NCBI GenBank assembly: GCA_965277595.1
Contig: CBDIDH010000001.1
Span: forward strand, 2,294,001-2,358,000
DNA: 64,000 nucleotides
Direction: 5' to 3'
DNA from: CBDIDH01 sp965277595
GTDB taxonomy: Bacteria; Planctomycetota; Planctomycetia; Isosphaerales; Isosphaeraceae
The translations under genes and the position numbers were made by a program. Numbering within the stretch: the first letter of the stretch is position 1; the number at the start of each line of letters is the position of its first letter. The notes below the pieces were generated by a model, which was not told the DNA's origin, did no database searches, and saw only the letters and a list, made by a program, of their open reading frames with translations. Shown here in pieces: positions 52,696-61,826 of this stretch.

Positions 52696-53568
52696 ATGAC
52701 CCTTGAGCGGATCGAACCGATACCGAGTCTCCCGAAACGCCCCGCGGATAGCAACAAGGGCATGTACGGCAACGTCGTCGTGGTCGCCGGAAGTCGAGGA
52801 ATGGCCGGGGCCGCGGCACTCTGTGGCGCCTCCTGCCTGAGGTCGGGCGCCGGACTCGTTCGCATCGCCTGCGTGACGGAAATCCAGCCGGTTGTCGCCA
52901 GTTTTGAACCGTCGTACATGACCTATCCGCTCGCCCAGGACGACGACGGCCTGATCCAGTTCGACCCGGCCCGCTCAACGCTCGAAAAACTCCTGAAAAA
53001 GGCCGACGTTCTGGCGATCGGTCCGGGTCTGGGTCAGTCGTCCGATATCGAAAAGCTCATACAATGGGTCGTCGAGTCGGTCGAGATCCCCACGGTGATC
53101 GATGCCGACGGTCTCAATGCATTAGCGGGCAAGACGGAGCTTTTTCAGAAATTGAAGCGCCCCGTGATCATCACGCCGCACCCCGGAGAGTTTGCCCGGC
53201 TTACCGGCAAGACGATCGCCGAGGTCCAGGCCGACCGCCAGAATCAGGCCGCCGCGCTCGCCTCAATCTCGGAATTCCTGGTCGTCGCGCTCAAGGGGAA
53301 TCAAACCGTTGTCACCGACGGCAAAAGGGTTTACGTCAACACGACTGGCAACCCCGGCATGGCCACTGGCGGCACCGGCGACGTCTTGACGGGGGTGACC
53401 GCCGCCTTGCTCGGCCAGAAGCTGCCGGCGTTTGAAGCCGCCCAGCTCGGAACATACGTGCACGGCCTCGCGGGCGACATCGCCCGCGATCAGAACGGCG
53501 AGGTCGGCATGATTGCCGGTGACCTCGTCGATGCCTTGCCCGACGCCTTTTATCATCTTCTTTCTTAA
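52696..53568 (+). CDS. nnrD: ADP-dependent NAD(P)H-hydrate dehydratase
   Basis: A 290-aa ribokinase-fold enzyme repairing hydrated NAD(P)H with ADP or ATP. Family motifs: 'KGMYGNVVVVAGSRGMAGAA', 'SGAGLVRIA', 'DVLAIGPGLGQS', 'VIDADGLNALAG', 'VIITPHPGEFARLTG', and the catalytic 'NPGMATGGTGDVLTGVTAAL' with 'THGLAGD'-like 'YVHGLAGDIA'. The epimerase half (NnrE) found fused in many bacteria is absent here, so epimerisation must be encoded elsewhere. Length matches stand-alone NnrD. Confidence 0.94.
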   Translation: MTLERIEPIPSLPKRPADSNKGMYGNVVVVAGSRGMAGAAALCGASCLRSGAGLVRIACVTEIQPVVASFEPSYMTYPLAQDDDGLIQFDPARSTLEKLLKKADVLAIGPGLGQSSDIEKLIQWVVESVEIPTVIDADGLNALAGKTELFQKLKRPVIITPHPGEFARLTGKTIAEVQADRQNQAAALASISEFLVVALKGNQTVVTDGKRVYVNTTGNPGMATGGTGDVLTGVTAALLGQKLPAFEAAQLGTYVHGLAGDIARDQNGEVGMIAGDLVDALPDAFYHLLS

Positions 53569-53787
53569 TTTTTGGCGTGACCTAAGATTCAGTCAAATCA
53601 ACGCTTCCGTCGGGCGATCAGGTCGACTCGCGAATTCCACTTCGGGAACCGGGCGGCTTGACCTGTCCCGAGGCTCGGATTTCGGTTAGACTTGATTGTT
53701 GACGCCTCATCCTTTGAGAGAAGGCGAACGAACTCGAAGCGTTCTGGTTCCGAGCCAGTGCGCGAGTCAGAGCCAAAGGAGGTCGGG

Positions 53788-54294
53788 GTGTCATCACGCG
53801 AGAACCCGTCGTCTCCCTACTGGACGTACCGGATGGAAGTCTCCCCGACGGGCCAAGGGGCGTCCCCGGTCGTGCCGAACCCGAACGACCCGGTGGCCCT
53901 CCTGCACCTGCTGATCAATCTTCAATCGCAGACGCTGGAACTCCAGCGTCAAGGACTGGAGATGCACCGTCAACAACTCGAACTCGCTCGCGAGGCCGCT
54001 CAGGTCAATCGCGATCAACGCGCCCGCCAGATTGCCGAACTGGAACGCTGGCAAAACGGTCATGAATCGGTTCTCGACCACTGCAAGGAATCGCTTGGCA
54101 ACCTGGAACAGGTCCACGCCGCCCTGATGAGCGAGCTGGCGACCTACGTCAGTGAGAACCACGAGAACCTTATTGATGGCGACTTCGCCCTGACCGACTT
54201 CGTGGACCGCTTCGGCCCGCGATTGGCCCACCTCAACACGATGCTGGCGGTTCTCCGCCCGCTCGCCGCCGCCGTTCGCAAGCCGGACGCCTGA
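53788..54294 (+). CDS. hypothetical helical protein
   Basis: About 168 aa from a GTG at 53788, chosen because a full AAAGGAGGT ribosome site lies directly upstream; the longer frame to 53692 has none. After a disordered N terminus it is helical with a Gln/Glu/Leu-rich coiled coil ('LLINLQSQTLELQRQGLEMH'). A second helical part follows ('HAALMSELATYVSENHENLI', 'FGPRLAHLNTMLAVLRPLAA'). No signal or membrane segment and no family I recognise. A strong hairpin terminator follows 40 bp after the stop. Confidence 0.78.
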   Translation: MSSRENPSSPYWTYRMEVSPTGQGASPVVPNPNDPVALLHLLINLQSQTLELQRQGLEMHRQQLELAREAAQVNRDQRARQIAELERWQNGHESVLDHCKESLGNLEQVHAALMSELATYVSENHENLIDGDFALTDFVDRFGPRLAHLNTMLAVLRPLAAAVRKPDA

Positions 54295-54333
54295 TCGATC
54301 GAGTTCTTTTCTCGGTCGTTGATCGAGAACGAA

Positions 54334-54364
54334 GAAGGCCCACGGATCATTCCGCGGGCCTTTC
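54334..54364 (+). terminator. Rho-independent terminator
   Basis: AAGGCCC and GGGCCTTT form the outer stem, continued by CGG/CCG around a TCAT loop, with a short T-run. It lies 40 bp after the hypothetical gene ending at 54294, and could also serve the minus-strand gene ending at 54420. Confidence 0.75.
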
Positions 54365-54392
54365 TCGGTTCGAAGACTCGTCATTCCGGTCC

Positions 54393-54412
54393 GATCGATC
54401 GATCGATCGATC
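54393..54412. repeat. (GATC)5 tandem repeat
   Basis: Five perfect GATC units directly between two convergent gene ends, followed by AATTG. Each unit is a potential Dam-type methylation site. Confidence 0.9.
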
Positions 54413-54419
54413 AATTGTT

Positions 54420-54716
54420 TCAAACCCGTCGCGCGTTGGCGTCATTCTGGACGGCGGCCGGGGTGACTTCCGACGGCGGAAGCTCGGCATGTCGCGCCCA
54501 CCGGGAAATCGGCCCGAGGGTGAAGCCGATCAGGAGCAAGACAATCCCCGTCGCCAGAAATCCCATGCAGAGATAATGCACGCCCTGGCTGCTGGATTCA
54601 TGACCGCGAAGCCAGGAGTACCAGATTCCGCTCCAGACCGTCATGAGTGCGCCGATCGTGATGTAAAAAAGGGCCGCGGGAGCGGCGCCTGACGGCTTAC
54701 TGAGAAGAGGAGGCAT
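54420..54716 (-). CDS. small two-helix membrane protein
   Basis: About 98 aa from the ATG at 54716. Two membrane helices ('APAALFYITIGALMTVWSGI' and 'YLCMGFLATGIVLLLIGFTL') are separated by 'WYSWLRGHESSSQGVHY'. The tail is hydrophilic. The longer frame to 54899 has an Arg/Ser-rich N terminus that looks like shadow. I do not recognise a named family. Confidence 0.7.
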   Translation of the reverse strand: MPPLLSKPSGAAPAALFYITIGALMTVWSGIWYSWLRGHESSSQGVHYLCMGFLATGIVLLLIGFTLGPISRWARHAELPPSEVTPAAVQNDANARRV

Positions 54717-54938
54717 CGCGCGGACTCCTGCCAAAAGGGTCAGTCGGTCGAAGAGAAGATCGGACAGAACGAATCCCGAGTTTCGCCCCGATAGCGATCC
54801 CGACCGACCACGCGGGCGGGCCTTTTCGCGATCGTGACGCCGGCTCCGACACCGTGTCGGACTCCTTTGAGATTTAGAATCTGGATGGCCAGTAAGCAAG
54901 AAAGATGCCAGACCCTCAGGTCAGATCAAGATCAATGG

Positions 54939-56135
54939 TTAGGTCGTATAATCGGCGTTCAGGTGGATGTATTCGGCGGTGATGTCGCAGGTCCAGAACC
55001 GAATTGAGGCCGATCCGAGCGTGAAGACGAGTTTCACGTTCACCTCGCGCCGGCTTCGAATCGAGGTCGAGACCGTGGCCGCGTCAAAGCTCAACGGGGT
55101 CCCGTCTCGGTAGAGTTCAAACCCGTTGACCCAGAGCGAGAGTTGCGATTCCTCGAACTCGACACCGGCATAGCCCGCCGCCGAGACGATCCGCCCCCAG
55201 TTCGGATCAGCGCCGTGAATCGCCGTCTTCACAAGGGCGCTATCGGCGACAAATCGCGCGATGGTCCTGGCCTGTTCGCGATCCTGGCACCCTTCGACGT
55301 CGATCGTGATCAGGTGCGTTGACCCCTCGCCGTCGTCGGGAATCATCCTCGCCAGCGCAATGCAGGCTTCGCGCACGAGGCCGGCGAATTCGCAAAGAGG
55401 CTCGCCGGTCAGTCTCGGGCCGGTCCCACCGGCCAGAACGAGCACGGTATCGTTCGTGCTCATGTGCCCTTCGACCGAGATGCAGTTGAACGACTCATCG
55501 ACCGAAGCTGATAGGATCGTCTGAAGATCCTCGGGGGCGACCGAGGCATCCGTGAGCAGGAAGCCGAGCATCGTCGCCATCTTCGGGCCGATCATCGCGG
55601 CCCCCTTGGCGATCCCGAAAAGGGTCATTTCCTCGCCGCCGATCGTTTGCCGCCTGGTAAAGACCTTGGGGCGGGAGTCGGTCGTCATGATCGCCCGAGA
55701 GACCTCGTCGAAGCTCGCCCAGTCGGGCAGGATCGACCCGAGCGCCGCCTGGAGACCGGCTTCGAGCCGATCCATCGGCAACTGATGACCGATCACCCCG
55801 GTTGAGGCGACGAGGACGTCGTCGGCCCGGCAACCGATCTGCTCCGCGGCGGCCTCGGCCGTGCGCCTGGCGTTCGCCTCGCCCTGCGCCCCTGTCGCCG
55901 CGTTGGCGTTGCCGGCGTTGATGATGACCGCGCGAATTCCCTGAGACGGCACCCGGGCGCGGTCCCACTTCACGGGCGCCGCGCAGACGCGATTGGTCGT
56001 GAAGGTTCCGGCCGCCGTACAGGGTCCGTCGGCGACGAGGACCGCCAGGTCAAGGCCCCCAGACGGTTTGATCCCCGCCCGGGTCGCCGCCGCCTTGAAC
56101 CCTCGCGGAAGTGCCTGACTGATCGGATCGCTCAT
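54939..56135 (-). CDS. argJ: bifunctional ornithine acetyltransferase / N-acetylglutamate synthase
   Basis: About 398 aa. ArgJ matures by self-cleavage at an A-T bond; the motif is intact in 'IAKGAAMIGPKMATMLGFLL', with the nucleophilic Thr starting the beta chain. Other family parts: 'AAGTFTTNRVCAAPVKWDR', 'INAGNANAATG', 'VLVASTGVIGHQLPMDRL', 'FNCISVEGHMSTNDTVLVLA' and 'IHGADPNWGRIVSAAGYAGV'. It recycles the acetyl group in arginine synthesis. ATG 56135 begins the conserved part. The C terminus, 'RFWTCDITAEYIHLNADYTT', is typical. It lies 55 bp downstream of an SDR gene on the same strand. Confidence 0.96.
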   Translation of the reverse strand: MSDPISQALPRGFKAAATRAGIKPSGGLDLAVLVADGPCTAAGTFTTNRVCAAPVKWDRARVPSQGIRAVIINAGNANAATGAQGEANARRTAEAAAEQIGCRADDVLVASTGVIGHQLPMDRLEAGLQAALGSILPDWASFDEVSRAIMTTDSRPKVFTRRQTIGGEEMTLFGIAKGAAMIGPKMATMLGFLLTDASVAPEDLQTILSASVDESFNCISVEGHMSTNDTVLVLAGGTGPRLTGEPLCEFAGLVREACIALARMIPDDGEGSTHLITIDVEGCQDREQARTIARFVADSALVKTAIHGADPNWGRIVSAAGYAGVEFEESQLSLWVNGFELYRDGTPLSFDAATVSTSIRSRREVNVKLVFTLGSASIRFWTCDITAEYIHLNADYTT

Positions 56136-56190
56136 GAACAAGGCCCTTCTTTTCGCGGGAGAGGTATCCAGAGGCGAACGCAGCCAGTCG

Positions 56191-56961
56191 TTATTGTGCC
56201 GTATAACCGCCATCGATGAACAGCGTGGCGCCGGTCATGTAACTGGACGCCTCCGAGGCGAGGAAGACAACCGCCGGGCCGATCTCCGTGGGGTCGCCCC
56301 AGCGGCCGAGCGGCACCTTCGACTGCATCGCCGCCTTCGCGACCGGATCGTTCAGGAGCGGGATATTCAGCTCGGTTGCGAACGGACCGGGACAGAGCGC
56401 GTTGACGTTCACGCCCTCCCTGGCCCACTCCAGCGCGAGCGTTTTGGTCAGGAGCGTCAGGCCCCCCTTACTCGACGCATACGGCGTGCGTCCCGGCATG
56501 CTGATCTCGCCGAGCATGCTGGAGACGTTCACGACCCGGCCCCACTTCTGCCGACGCATCGCCTCGCCCGCCGCCCGGCAACAAAGCCACGGGCCTTTCA
56601 GATTCGTGTCAATCACCTGATCCCAGTCATCCTCACTCAGTTGCTCGATCGGCCCCCGAATGTTGATCCCCGCGTTATTGACGAGGATGTCCAGCCGGCC
56701 CAACGTGTCGAGCACCTTCGCCACCATCGCCGCGACGTCCGACGCCCTGGCCACGTCCGCGCGGATTCCCATCGTTTTGGAACCTGTCGCGTTGCCGATT
56801 TCCGCCGCCGCGGACGTCGCCGAGGACTCATCACGCCCCGAGATCACCAGCGCGGCCCCGGCCGACGCCAGCGCTTCGGCCATGACGCGCCCGAGGCCGC
56901 GTGAACCACCGGTTACCAGGGCCACCCGTCCATCAAGCCGGAACCGATCGAGAATGCCCAT
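56191..56961 (-). CDS. short-chain dehydrogenase/reductase
   Basis: About 256 aa. The NAD(P)-binding 'LVTGGSRGLGRVMAEALAS', the structural 'ILVNNAGINIRGPIE' (NNAG), and the catalytic Ser-Tyr-Lys set ('VNVSSMLGEISMPGRTPYAS' then 'SKGGL') are intact. The ending 'GATLFIDGGYTAQ' is classical. Sequence style is close to gluconate/2-deoxy-gluconate dehydrogenases, but the substrate is not certain. ATG 56961 is selected over an upstream start at 57009. It is probably transcribed with argJ, though no functional link is obvious. Confidence 0.9.
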   Translation of the reverse strand: MGILDRFRLDGRVALVTGGSRGLGRVMAEALASAGAALVISGRDESSATSAAAEIGNATGSKTMGIRADVARASDVAAMVAKVLDTLGRLDILVNNAGINIRGPIEQLSEDDWDQVIDTNLKGPWLCCRAAGEAMRRQKWGRVVNVSSMLGEISMPGRTPYASSKGGLTLLTKTLALEWAREGVNVNALCPGPFATELNIPLLNDPVAKAAMQSKVPLGRWGDPTEIGPAVVFLASEASSYMTGATLFIDGGYTAQ

Positions 56962-57369
56962 AAGCCGACCCGATTCCTCGCGAAACTTTAACCCGCAAAA
57001 CAACGCCACGCCCGCCCCGAGAGTTTAACGGACCGCCGCAGTCTTCGCCTCAATCCCCCTTCGGAATTTTAAGGCAAGTCGCCCGGTCTGGAAAACCTTG
57101 AGCGTGAATCGCGGAAATCCAAATGTCCCTTCTGTGGGGATTGATCGAGCAATCCGGGGGGGCCAGGTAACCGACGTAACGGCTAGGTAAAGATTGCGGT
57201 TAGGGAAGATTTTTGAACTAGAAAAACTGACAAGATGAGTGAAGACAGGGGGGATTGTGGGCCGAGACTAGTCTTGAAGTTGCGGTCCCGCGCCCTTGAG
57301 TGGAGTCTCTTGAAGCGGACCACCGCGCTGAGCACCTTGGTCGGGAGAGATGCTTTGAGGAGCGTCTGA
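56962..57369. other. intergenic region upstream of the YTV-repeat gene
   Basis: 408 bp between divergent genes. An AT-richer stretch (57185-57245) is the likely promoter area for the YTV gene, but no hexamer pair is convincing. An 8-bp palindrome GACTAGTC lies near 57267. No RNA gene is recognised. Confidence 0.45.
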
Positions 57370-59637
57370 ATGATTGGGAGACGACTGACGGTCACGTTCC
57401 TGACCCTGTGCACCGGGGTCTGGGCGGCCGCGAACCCGGCAGAGGCGGCCAGTTATGCTGGCGCCGCCTCAACTCGTTGTTGCCCCATGCCCCAGGAGTG
57501 TGCCGGGCATATTGAATATCAGTGTCAGCGTCAGACGGTGATCCGCGGCGTTCCGGAAACCGTCTACGAAACGCGGCAGGTGAGCTGCGTCCGCGACATC
57601 TGCGAAACGGTGATGCAGCCCGAGACCGTCACCTCCTATAAGACGATCTCCGAGCACTGTGTCCGCGACGTTCCCTACACGGTTCAGAAACCTGTCTACA
57701 GAACCGTTTATCGCGAGGTTCCCTACACCGTTCAGCGCCCGGTCAGCCGGACGATCTGGAAGACGCAGACGTACACCGTCTGCCGACCGGTCCGGGAATG
57801 CCACCTGGAGTCAAAGACTTATACGGTCACGCGCAAGGTGCGTGAGACTGTGATGAAGTCGTGCGTGTACAACGTGACCACCCCCGTCAAGGAGGTCTCG
57901 TACAAGGAGTGCGCGTACACCGTCTGCCGCCCTGTTCAGGAAACTGTTGTCAAGACGGTTCCCTACACGGTCTGCCGCCCTGTTCAGGAAACGGCGTACA
58001 AGAACTGCACCTATACGGTCAAGGTTCCCGTACCCATAACCTGTTATCGGTCTGTTCCCTACACGGTGCAGGTTCCGGTGCAGTCGACGGTGATGGAGTG
58101 CCAGCCGTACACGCGGATGGTTTCCGTCAAGCAGTGCGCCTATAAGCAGGTGGCCTACACCGTTTGCCGCCCGGTGAAGGAAACGACCTGGCAGACCTGC
58201 CGCTACACCGTGCAAACTCCCGTGCGTCGGACGGTGATGCGTTCGGTGAACTACACGGTTTGCCGACCGGTCAAGGAAACGGTGCTGAAGGAATGCCACT
58301 ACACCGTTTGCCGCCCCGTGCAGACGACCTCATTCAAGACGGTCACCGAAACCGCCTACCAGACCGTGACCGAGACCGCCTACCGCGAGGTCTGCGAAAA
58401 GGTCTGCGTTCCCAAGACGGTCTGCCATCAGGTCAAGCGCCACTGCGGCGAGTGGGTTGAGCAAACCTCCTGCGTGCCAGGCAAGACGGTCTGCTGCAAT
58501 GGAGTTGCCTACCAGTGCCCGCCGACGACCTGCACCAAGCGCGTCTGGTGCCCGAAGACGATCATTGAGAACGTCCAGTGCACCGTCTATGAGCGTCAGC
58601 ACGTCAAGAAGCAGGTCCCCTACACCGTTTGCAAGGAAGTCCCCTACTGCGTGACCAAGCAGGTTCCCGTGGTCACCTGCCAGATGGTTCCCGAAGACTG
58701 TGTGAAAATGGTCCCGGTCACCACCTGTCGGATGGTCCAGGAGGTCTGCACCAAGGAGGTTCCCGAGACGATCTGCGAGACCGTCTCCACCGAATGCGTC
58801 AAGCAGATCCCCGTCACGACGTGCCGGACGGTGCGGGAAGTCTGCCAGAAGACCGTTCCCTACACGTACTGCACCATGGTCCCCCAGACCTGCATGCGGC
58901 GCGTTCCCGTGACGGTCACCAAGATGTGCTCCAAGACCCTCTGCCGTCAGGAAGCGTACCAGTCCACCCGCCTGGTCTGTCAGACCGCGGTTCGACAGGT
59001 GCCCTACACCGTGACCCGGATCGTCAAGGAAACCGCGTTCCGACAGGTCCCCTGCACGTTCACTCGGATCGTCAAGGAAACCTGTGTGAAGCGAATTCCG
59101 GTCACGCATTGCCGACTGGTGACCACGCAGCACGTCAAGCAGGTGCCTGTCACCACCTGCCGGCTCGTCTGCGAGAGCCGGGTCTGTCAGGTTCCGGTGA
59201 CGACCTGCCGGATGGTCTCGGAGGTTTGCTCGAAGCAGGTTCCCGAGATCATCTGCGAGACCGTTTGCGAGCAGCGGACCCGCTGTGTTCCCGAGACCGT
59301 TTGCGAGCTACAGACCGAACAGCGCTGCCGTAAGGAGTGCTACACCGTTTGCAAGCAAGTGCCGGTCACCACCACGGTATGCAAGCCGGTGACGACGACC
59401 CGGCAGGTAACCGAGGTGAAGAACATCTGCGTCCCCCGGACGATCTGCAAGCAGGTCCCCGTGGAGGTCTGCGTCAAGGTTCCGGTCATGGTCCACTGCC
59501 CGGCCCCTTGCGTCCTGCCGTCGTCGCAACAGTCTGTGACATCGCCGCAGAGCGATCTGCCGATGACGACACTGCCTGTTTACGACGTCAGCGATCGCCG
59601 CTTCCCGATCTTCGGCAACGTCATCCGCCGGTTCTGA
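57370..59637 (+). CDS. cysteine-rich YTV-repeat protein (planctomycete cell-wall type)
   Basis: A 755-aa exported protein. A signal peptide ('LTVTFLTLCTGVWAAANPAE') is followed by two repeat zones. Zone one (about 95-340) contains most of the roughly 15 YTV motifs, as x-Y-T-V-[CQ]-[RK]-P-V units about 15-20 residues apart ('PYTVQKPVYRTV', 'AYTVCRPVQETV'). Zone two (about 420-720) has a related unit, 'VPVTTCRMVQEVCTKEV'. I count about 70 cysteines, nearly 1 in 11 residues. YTV proteins are known from planctomycete cell walls and proposed to be disulfide cross-linked. A GGAG lies 9 nt before the ATG and a strong terminator follows. Repeats are imperfect at the DNA level, so the frame is stable. 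Confidence 0.9.
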   Translation: MIGRRLTVTFLTLCTGVWAAANPAEAASYAGAASTRCCPMPQECAGHIEYQCQRQTVIRGVPETVYETRQVSCVRDICETVMQPETVTSYKTISEHCVRDVPYTVQKPVYRTVYREVPYTVQRPVSRTIWKTQTYTVCRPVRECHLESKTYTVTRKVRETVMKSCVYNVTTPVKEVSYKECAYTVCRPVQETVVKTVPYTVCRPVQETAYKNCTYTVKVPVPITCYRSVPYTVQVPVQSTVMECQPYTRMVSVKQCAYKQVAYTVCRPVKETTWQTCRYTVQTPVRRTVMRSVNYTVCRPVKETVLKECHYTVCRPVQTTSFKTVTETAYQTVTETAYREVCEKVCVPKTVCHQVKRHCGEWVEQTSCVPGKTVCCNGVAYQCPPTTCTKRVWCPKTIIENVQCTVYERQHVKKQVPYTVCKEVPYCVTKQVPVVTCQMVPEDCVKMVPVTTCRMVQEVCTKEVPETICETVSTECVKQIPVTTCRTVREVCQKTVPYTYCTMVPQTCMRRVPVTVTKMCSKTLCRQEAYQSTRLVCQTAVRQVPYTVTRIVKETAFRQVPCTFTRIVKETCVKRIPVTHCRLVTTQHVKQVPVTTCRLVCESRVCQVPVTTCRMVSEVCSKQVPEIICETVCEQRTRCVPETVCELQTEQRCRKECYTVCKQVPVTTTVCKPVTTTRQVTEVKNICVPRTICKQVPVEVCVKVPVMVHCPAPCVLPSSQQSVTSPQSDLPMTTLPVYDVSDRRFPIFGNVIRRF

Positions 59638-59673
59638 ATGGACTGGACGATTACATTGTAATCTCTGGAACGA

Positions 59674-59705
59674 CAAACGCCCCCGGCATCTACCGGGGGC
59701 GTTTG
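59674..59705. terminator. bidirectional Rho-independent terminator
   Basis: The perfect 13-bp stem CAAACGCCCCCGG and CCGGGGGCGTTTG has a 6-nt loop CATCTA. It lies between the convergent ends of the YTV-repeat and rdgB genes and could stop both transcripts. Confidence 0.88.
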
Positions 59706-59738
59706 CGTTTGAACGTTGGAGTTTGTGGAGTTACGTTT

Positions 59739-60377
59739 TCAAGTCCAGTCGCCGACTGCAATTAATCGATCCAGCCCAGGGCGTAATTGGCTGAATGCCC
59801 TGGCCCTGTGACTGAGATGGCTCTTGACCAGGGGGCTTAACTCGCCGAAGGTCTTGTGATATTCGGGGATCAAAAAGAGCGGATCGTATCCAAACCCGTG
59901 CGCACCGGAGCGCCCTCGCGTGATCCTCCCTCGGCAGGCTCCGGCGGCTTCGAGCCGTATGTTTCCGTCTGGATCGGCCAGCGCCAGGGTACAGATGAAG
60001 GCCGCCCCTCGGTTTTCTTCGGCGACGTTGGATAGTTCGGCGAGCAATTTTTGATTGTTCGCCTCGTCGTCGCCATGCGTCCCGGCATATCGAGCCGAGT
60101 AAACGCCAGGCGCACCTTCGAGGGCATCGACCGCGAGCCCCGAATCATCGGCGAGAACCCAGCGGCCAAGTGTCCTCGCCGTTTCCGACGCCTTCTTGCG
60201 GGCATTTCCCGCAAAGGTGTCGGCATCCTCGACGACGTCGATCGTGGAATCAACGTCGTCGAGGGTCTGGACATTGAGTCGTTCCAGCCTGGGCGTCGTC
60301 TCCCAGGGGGGCGAGATGAGCTGGGCGAGTTCCAGCCCCTTCTTTTTGTTCCTCGTTCCGAGAATAAGCGTGGGCAT
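59739..60377 (-). CDS. rdgB: non-canonical purine NTP pyrophosphatase (RdgB/HAM1)
   Basis: About 212 aa. It hydrolyses dITP, XTP and similar nucleotides to keep them out of DNA. Motifs: 'LILGTRNKKKGLEL' (substrate loop SxNxxK-like), 'DTFAGNARKKASETA', 'VLADDSGLAVDALEGAPGVY' followed by 'SARYAG', and 'HGFGYDPLFLIPEYHKTFGE' with 'SHRARAF'. ATG 60377 starts the conserved strand; the frame extends to 60419 without need. It lies 38 bp downstream of a secreted-protein gene on the same strand. Confidence 0.95.
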   Translation of the reverse strand: MPTLILGTRNKKKGLELAQLISPPWETTPRLERLNVQTLDDVDSTIDVVEDADTFAGNARKKASETARTLGRWVLADDSGLAVDALEGAPGVYSARYAGTHGDDEANNQKLLAELSNVAEENRGAAFICTLALADPDGNIRLEAAGACRGRITRGRSGAHGFGYDPLFLIPEYHKTFGELSPLVKSHLSHRARAFSQLRPGLDRLIAVGDWT

Positions 60378-60415
60378 CTTGTGTTGGCATGTCTCGGAGG
60401 TGAAATTAATCGGAA

Positions 60416-61588
60416 TCAATGATCCTTGATCGGATTGGTCGGATCATCGAGGTCGGTCAAGACGGTTGCCGGGGCAATGATGGCCTTGCCGTTGTAGCCG
60501 GCCTTCCATTTCCCGGGCAATTTCAGGAAGTCCGACGGAATGTTGAGCACGACGTTTCGGAGTTCAACGGCCGACGGATCGTTTGGCGACGAGAACGAGC
60601 CGACCAGCACCCGGCTCGACGTCCGGTCGTGATAAACATACGGTTTCGCCCCCATGCTCACGACCTTCGGATGCCTGGTCAGCAGGCCGGCGAGTTCTTC
60701 CGCGTCGTCGTGCGCTGTGATCAGTGGGCTCTTTTTGAGCCAGTTTTCGCCGAAGTTGTTATTCTCGGATGAGCTTGGGTTGAATGTTGCTCGCCCGTTG
60801 AACTGGGCGACTTGAAGCGTGTAACGACCCGGGCACTTATAAACACTGTACGGTCCTTGATTGAGACCCTTGACGAAAGGGTCATGGCCGCCACCACCTG
60901 GAAAAAGATTTTGCGTCGGTTGATACGGATTCGTGGTTCGAATCGCCGTGCTGAGGCCGTGCCCGGCCCGACCTTCGTAAACGGTCGGCATCGCCTTGAG
61001 CGTCTTCGGCTTGAGCTTTCTGACCATGTGCAACAGCTTTTCCGAATCGGCCAGGGTCTTCTCATTACCGACGAGAACCGCCGCCTCATCATAGCTGCGG
61101 ACCCGTTCCGGCTCAGTCAAATTCGCCTTGTTCACGTAGCTTGGCGCCATCGGCGGAACGTTTCGAAAGAGAGAACCGTGAGGAAAATCCTTGGTTCGAA
61201 GAATGAACGCAGGTAATTTGTACTCACGCCTCAATTCCATGGCCAGGGCGAGCGCGTAACGCTCCGCCTCGGGGCCGCGAAAGGTCTTGGCAAGCACGAG
61301 AAATGGGCCGACTTCCTTGGTCAAGAGCCAGGGCTCGATCGGGTCGTTTGGCAGCGCGATCGGCGGTGCCTGGGCGTTTTCGCTGTTGATAGGGGCGGGC
61401 GAGGTGGTCGCCGTCCGTTGAACTTGTGGGTCAACCTTGGGCTTTGTCGTTGCCGCATTCGACGGTGTTGCGGATGTCGACGTGACACTCGCGGCCTTCG
61501 GCGCGCGCCGGAAAAGCCCATCCTGGGCATAGACGGCGGTCACCATCAAGAGACAACCCAGTCCGCAACTGGCGATCAAGGCTTTCAT
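60416..61588 (-). CDS. secreted planctomycete hypothetical protein
   Basis: A 390-aa protein with a signal peptide ('KALIASCGLGCLLMVTAVYA') followed by a Ser/Thr/Pro-rich linker. An alpha/beta region follows with 'GPFLVLAKTFRGPEAERYAL', a pattern resembling a SPOR-like fold, and a second, 'GRYTLQVAQFNGRATF', separated by about 190 residues. I recognise no characterised family; SPOR-like resemblance is a guess from the strand-helix pattern. It is upstream of rdgB on the same strand. Probable location is the periplasm or paryphoplasm. Confidence 0.78.
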   Translation of the reverse strand: MKALIASCGLGCLLMVTAVYAQDGLFRRAPKAASVTSTSATPSNAATTKPKVDPQVQRTATTSPAPINSENAQAPPIALPNDPIEPWLLTKEVGPFLVLAKTFRGPEAERYALALAMELRREYKLPAFILRTKDFPHGSLFRNVPPMAPSYVNKANLTEPERVRSYDEAAVLVGNEKTLADSEKLLHMVRKLKPKTLKAMPTVYEGRAGHGLSTAIRTTNPYQPTQNLFPGGGGHDPFVKGLNQGPYSVYKCPGRYTLQVAQFNGRATFNPSSSENNNFGENWLKKSPLITAHDDAEELAGLLTRHPKVVSMGAKPYVYHDRTSSRVLVGSFSSPNDPSAVELRNVVLNIPSDFLKLPGKWKAGYNGKAIIAPATVLTDLDDPTNPIKDH

Positions 61589-61826
61589 GAGCGATCCCCC
61601 ATCCTGACGGGTTCGCGAAGAATCCCGCTCGGTGTTTCCAGGGCCGGGAAACGACGACCCCTTGGACCGGGCAGGGTGTGTGAAAAATCCGTCTTTCCGC
61701 CGGACGCGATGAAAGGCGCAACGCGGTGCAAAGTCGAACCCCGGCGATTCAAGGGCCGGACTTTAGCAGAAGACTCCAGGTCTGCCCAGACCGATTCGAA
61801 GTCGTATTTTCGGTCTGGATTGACGT

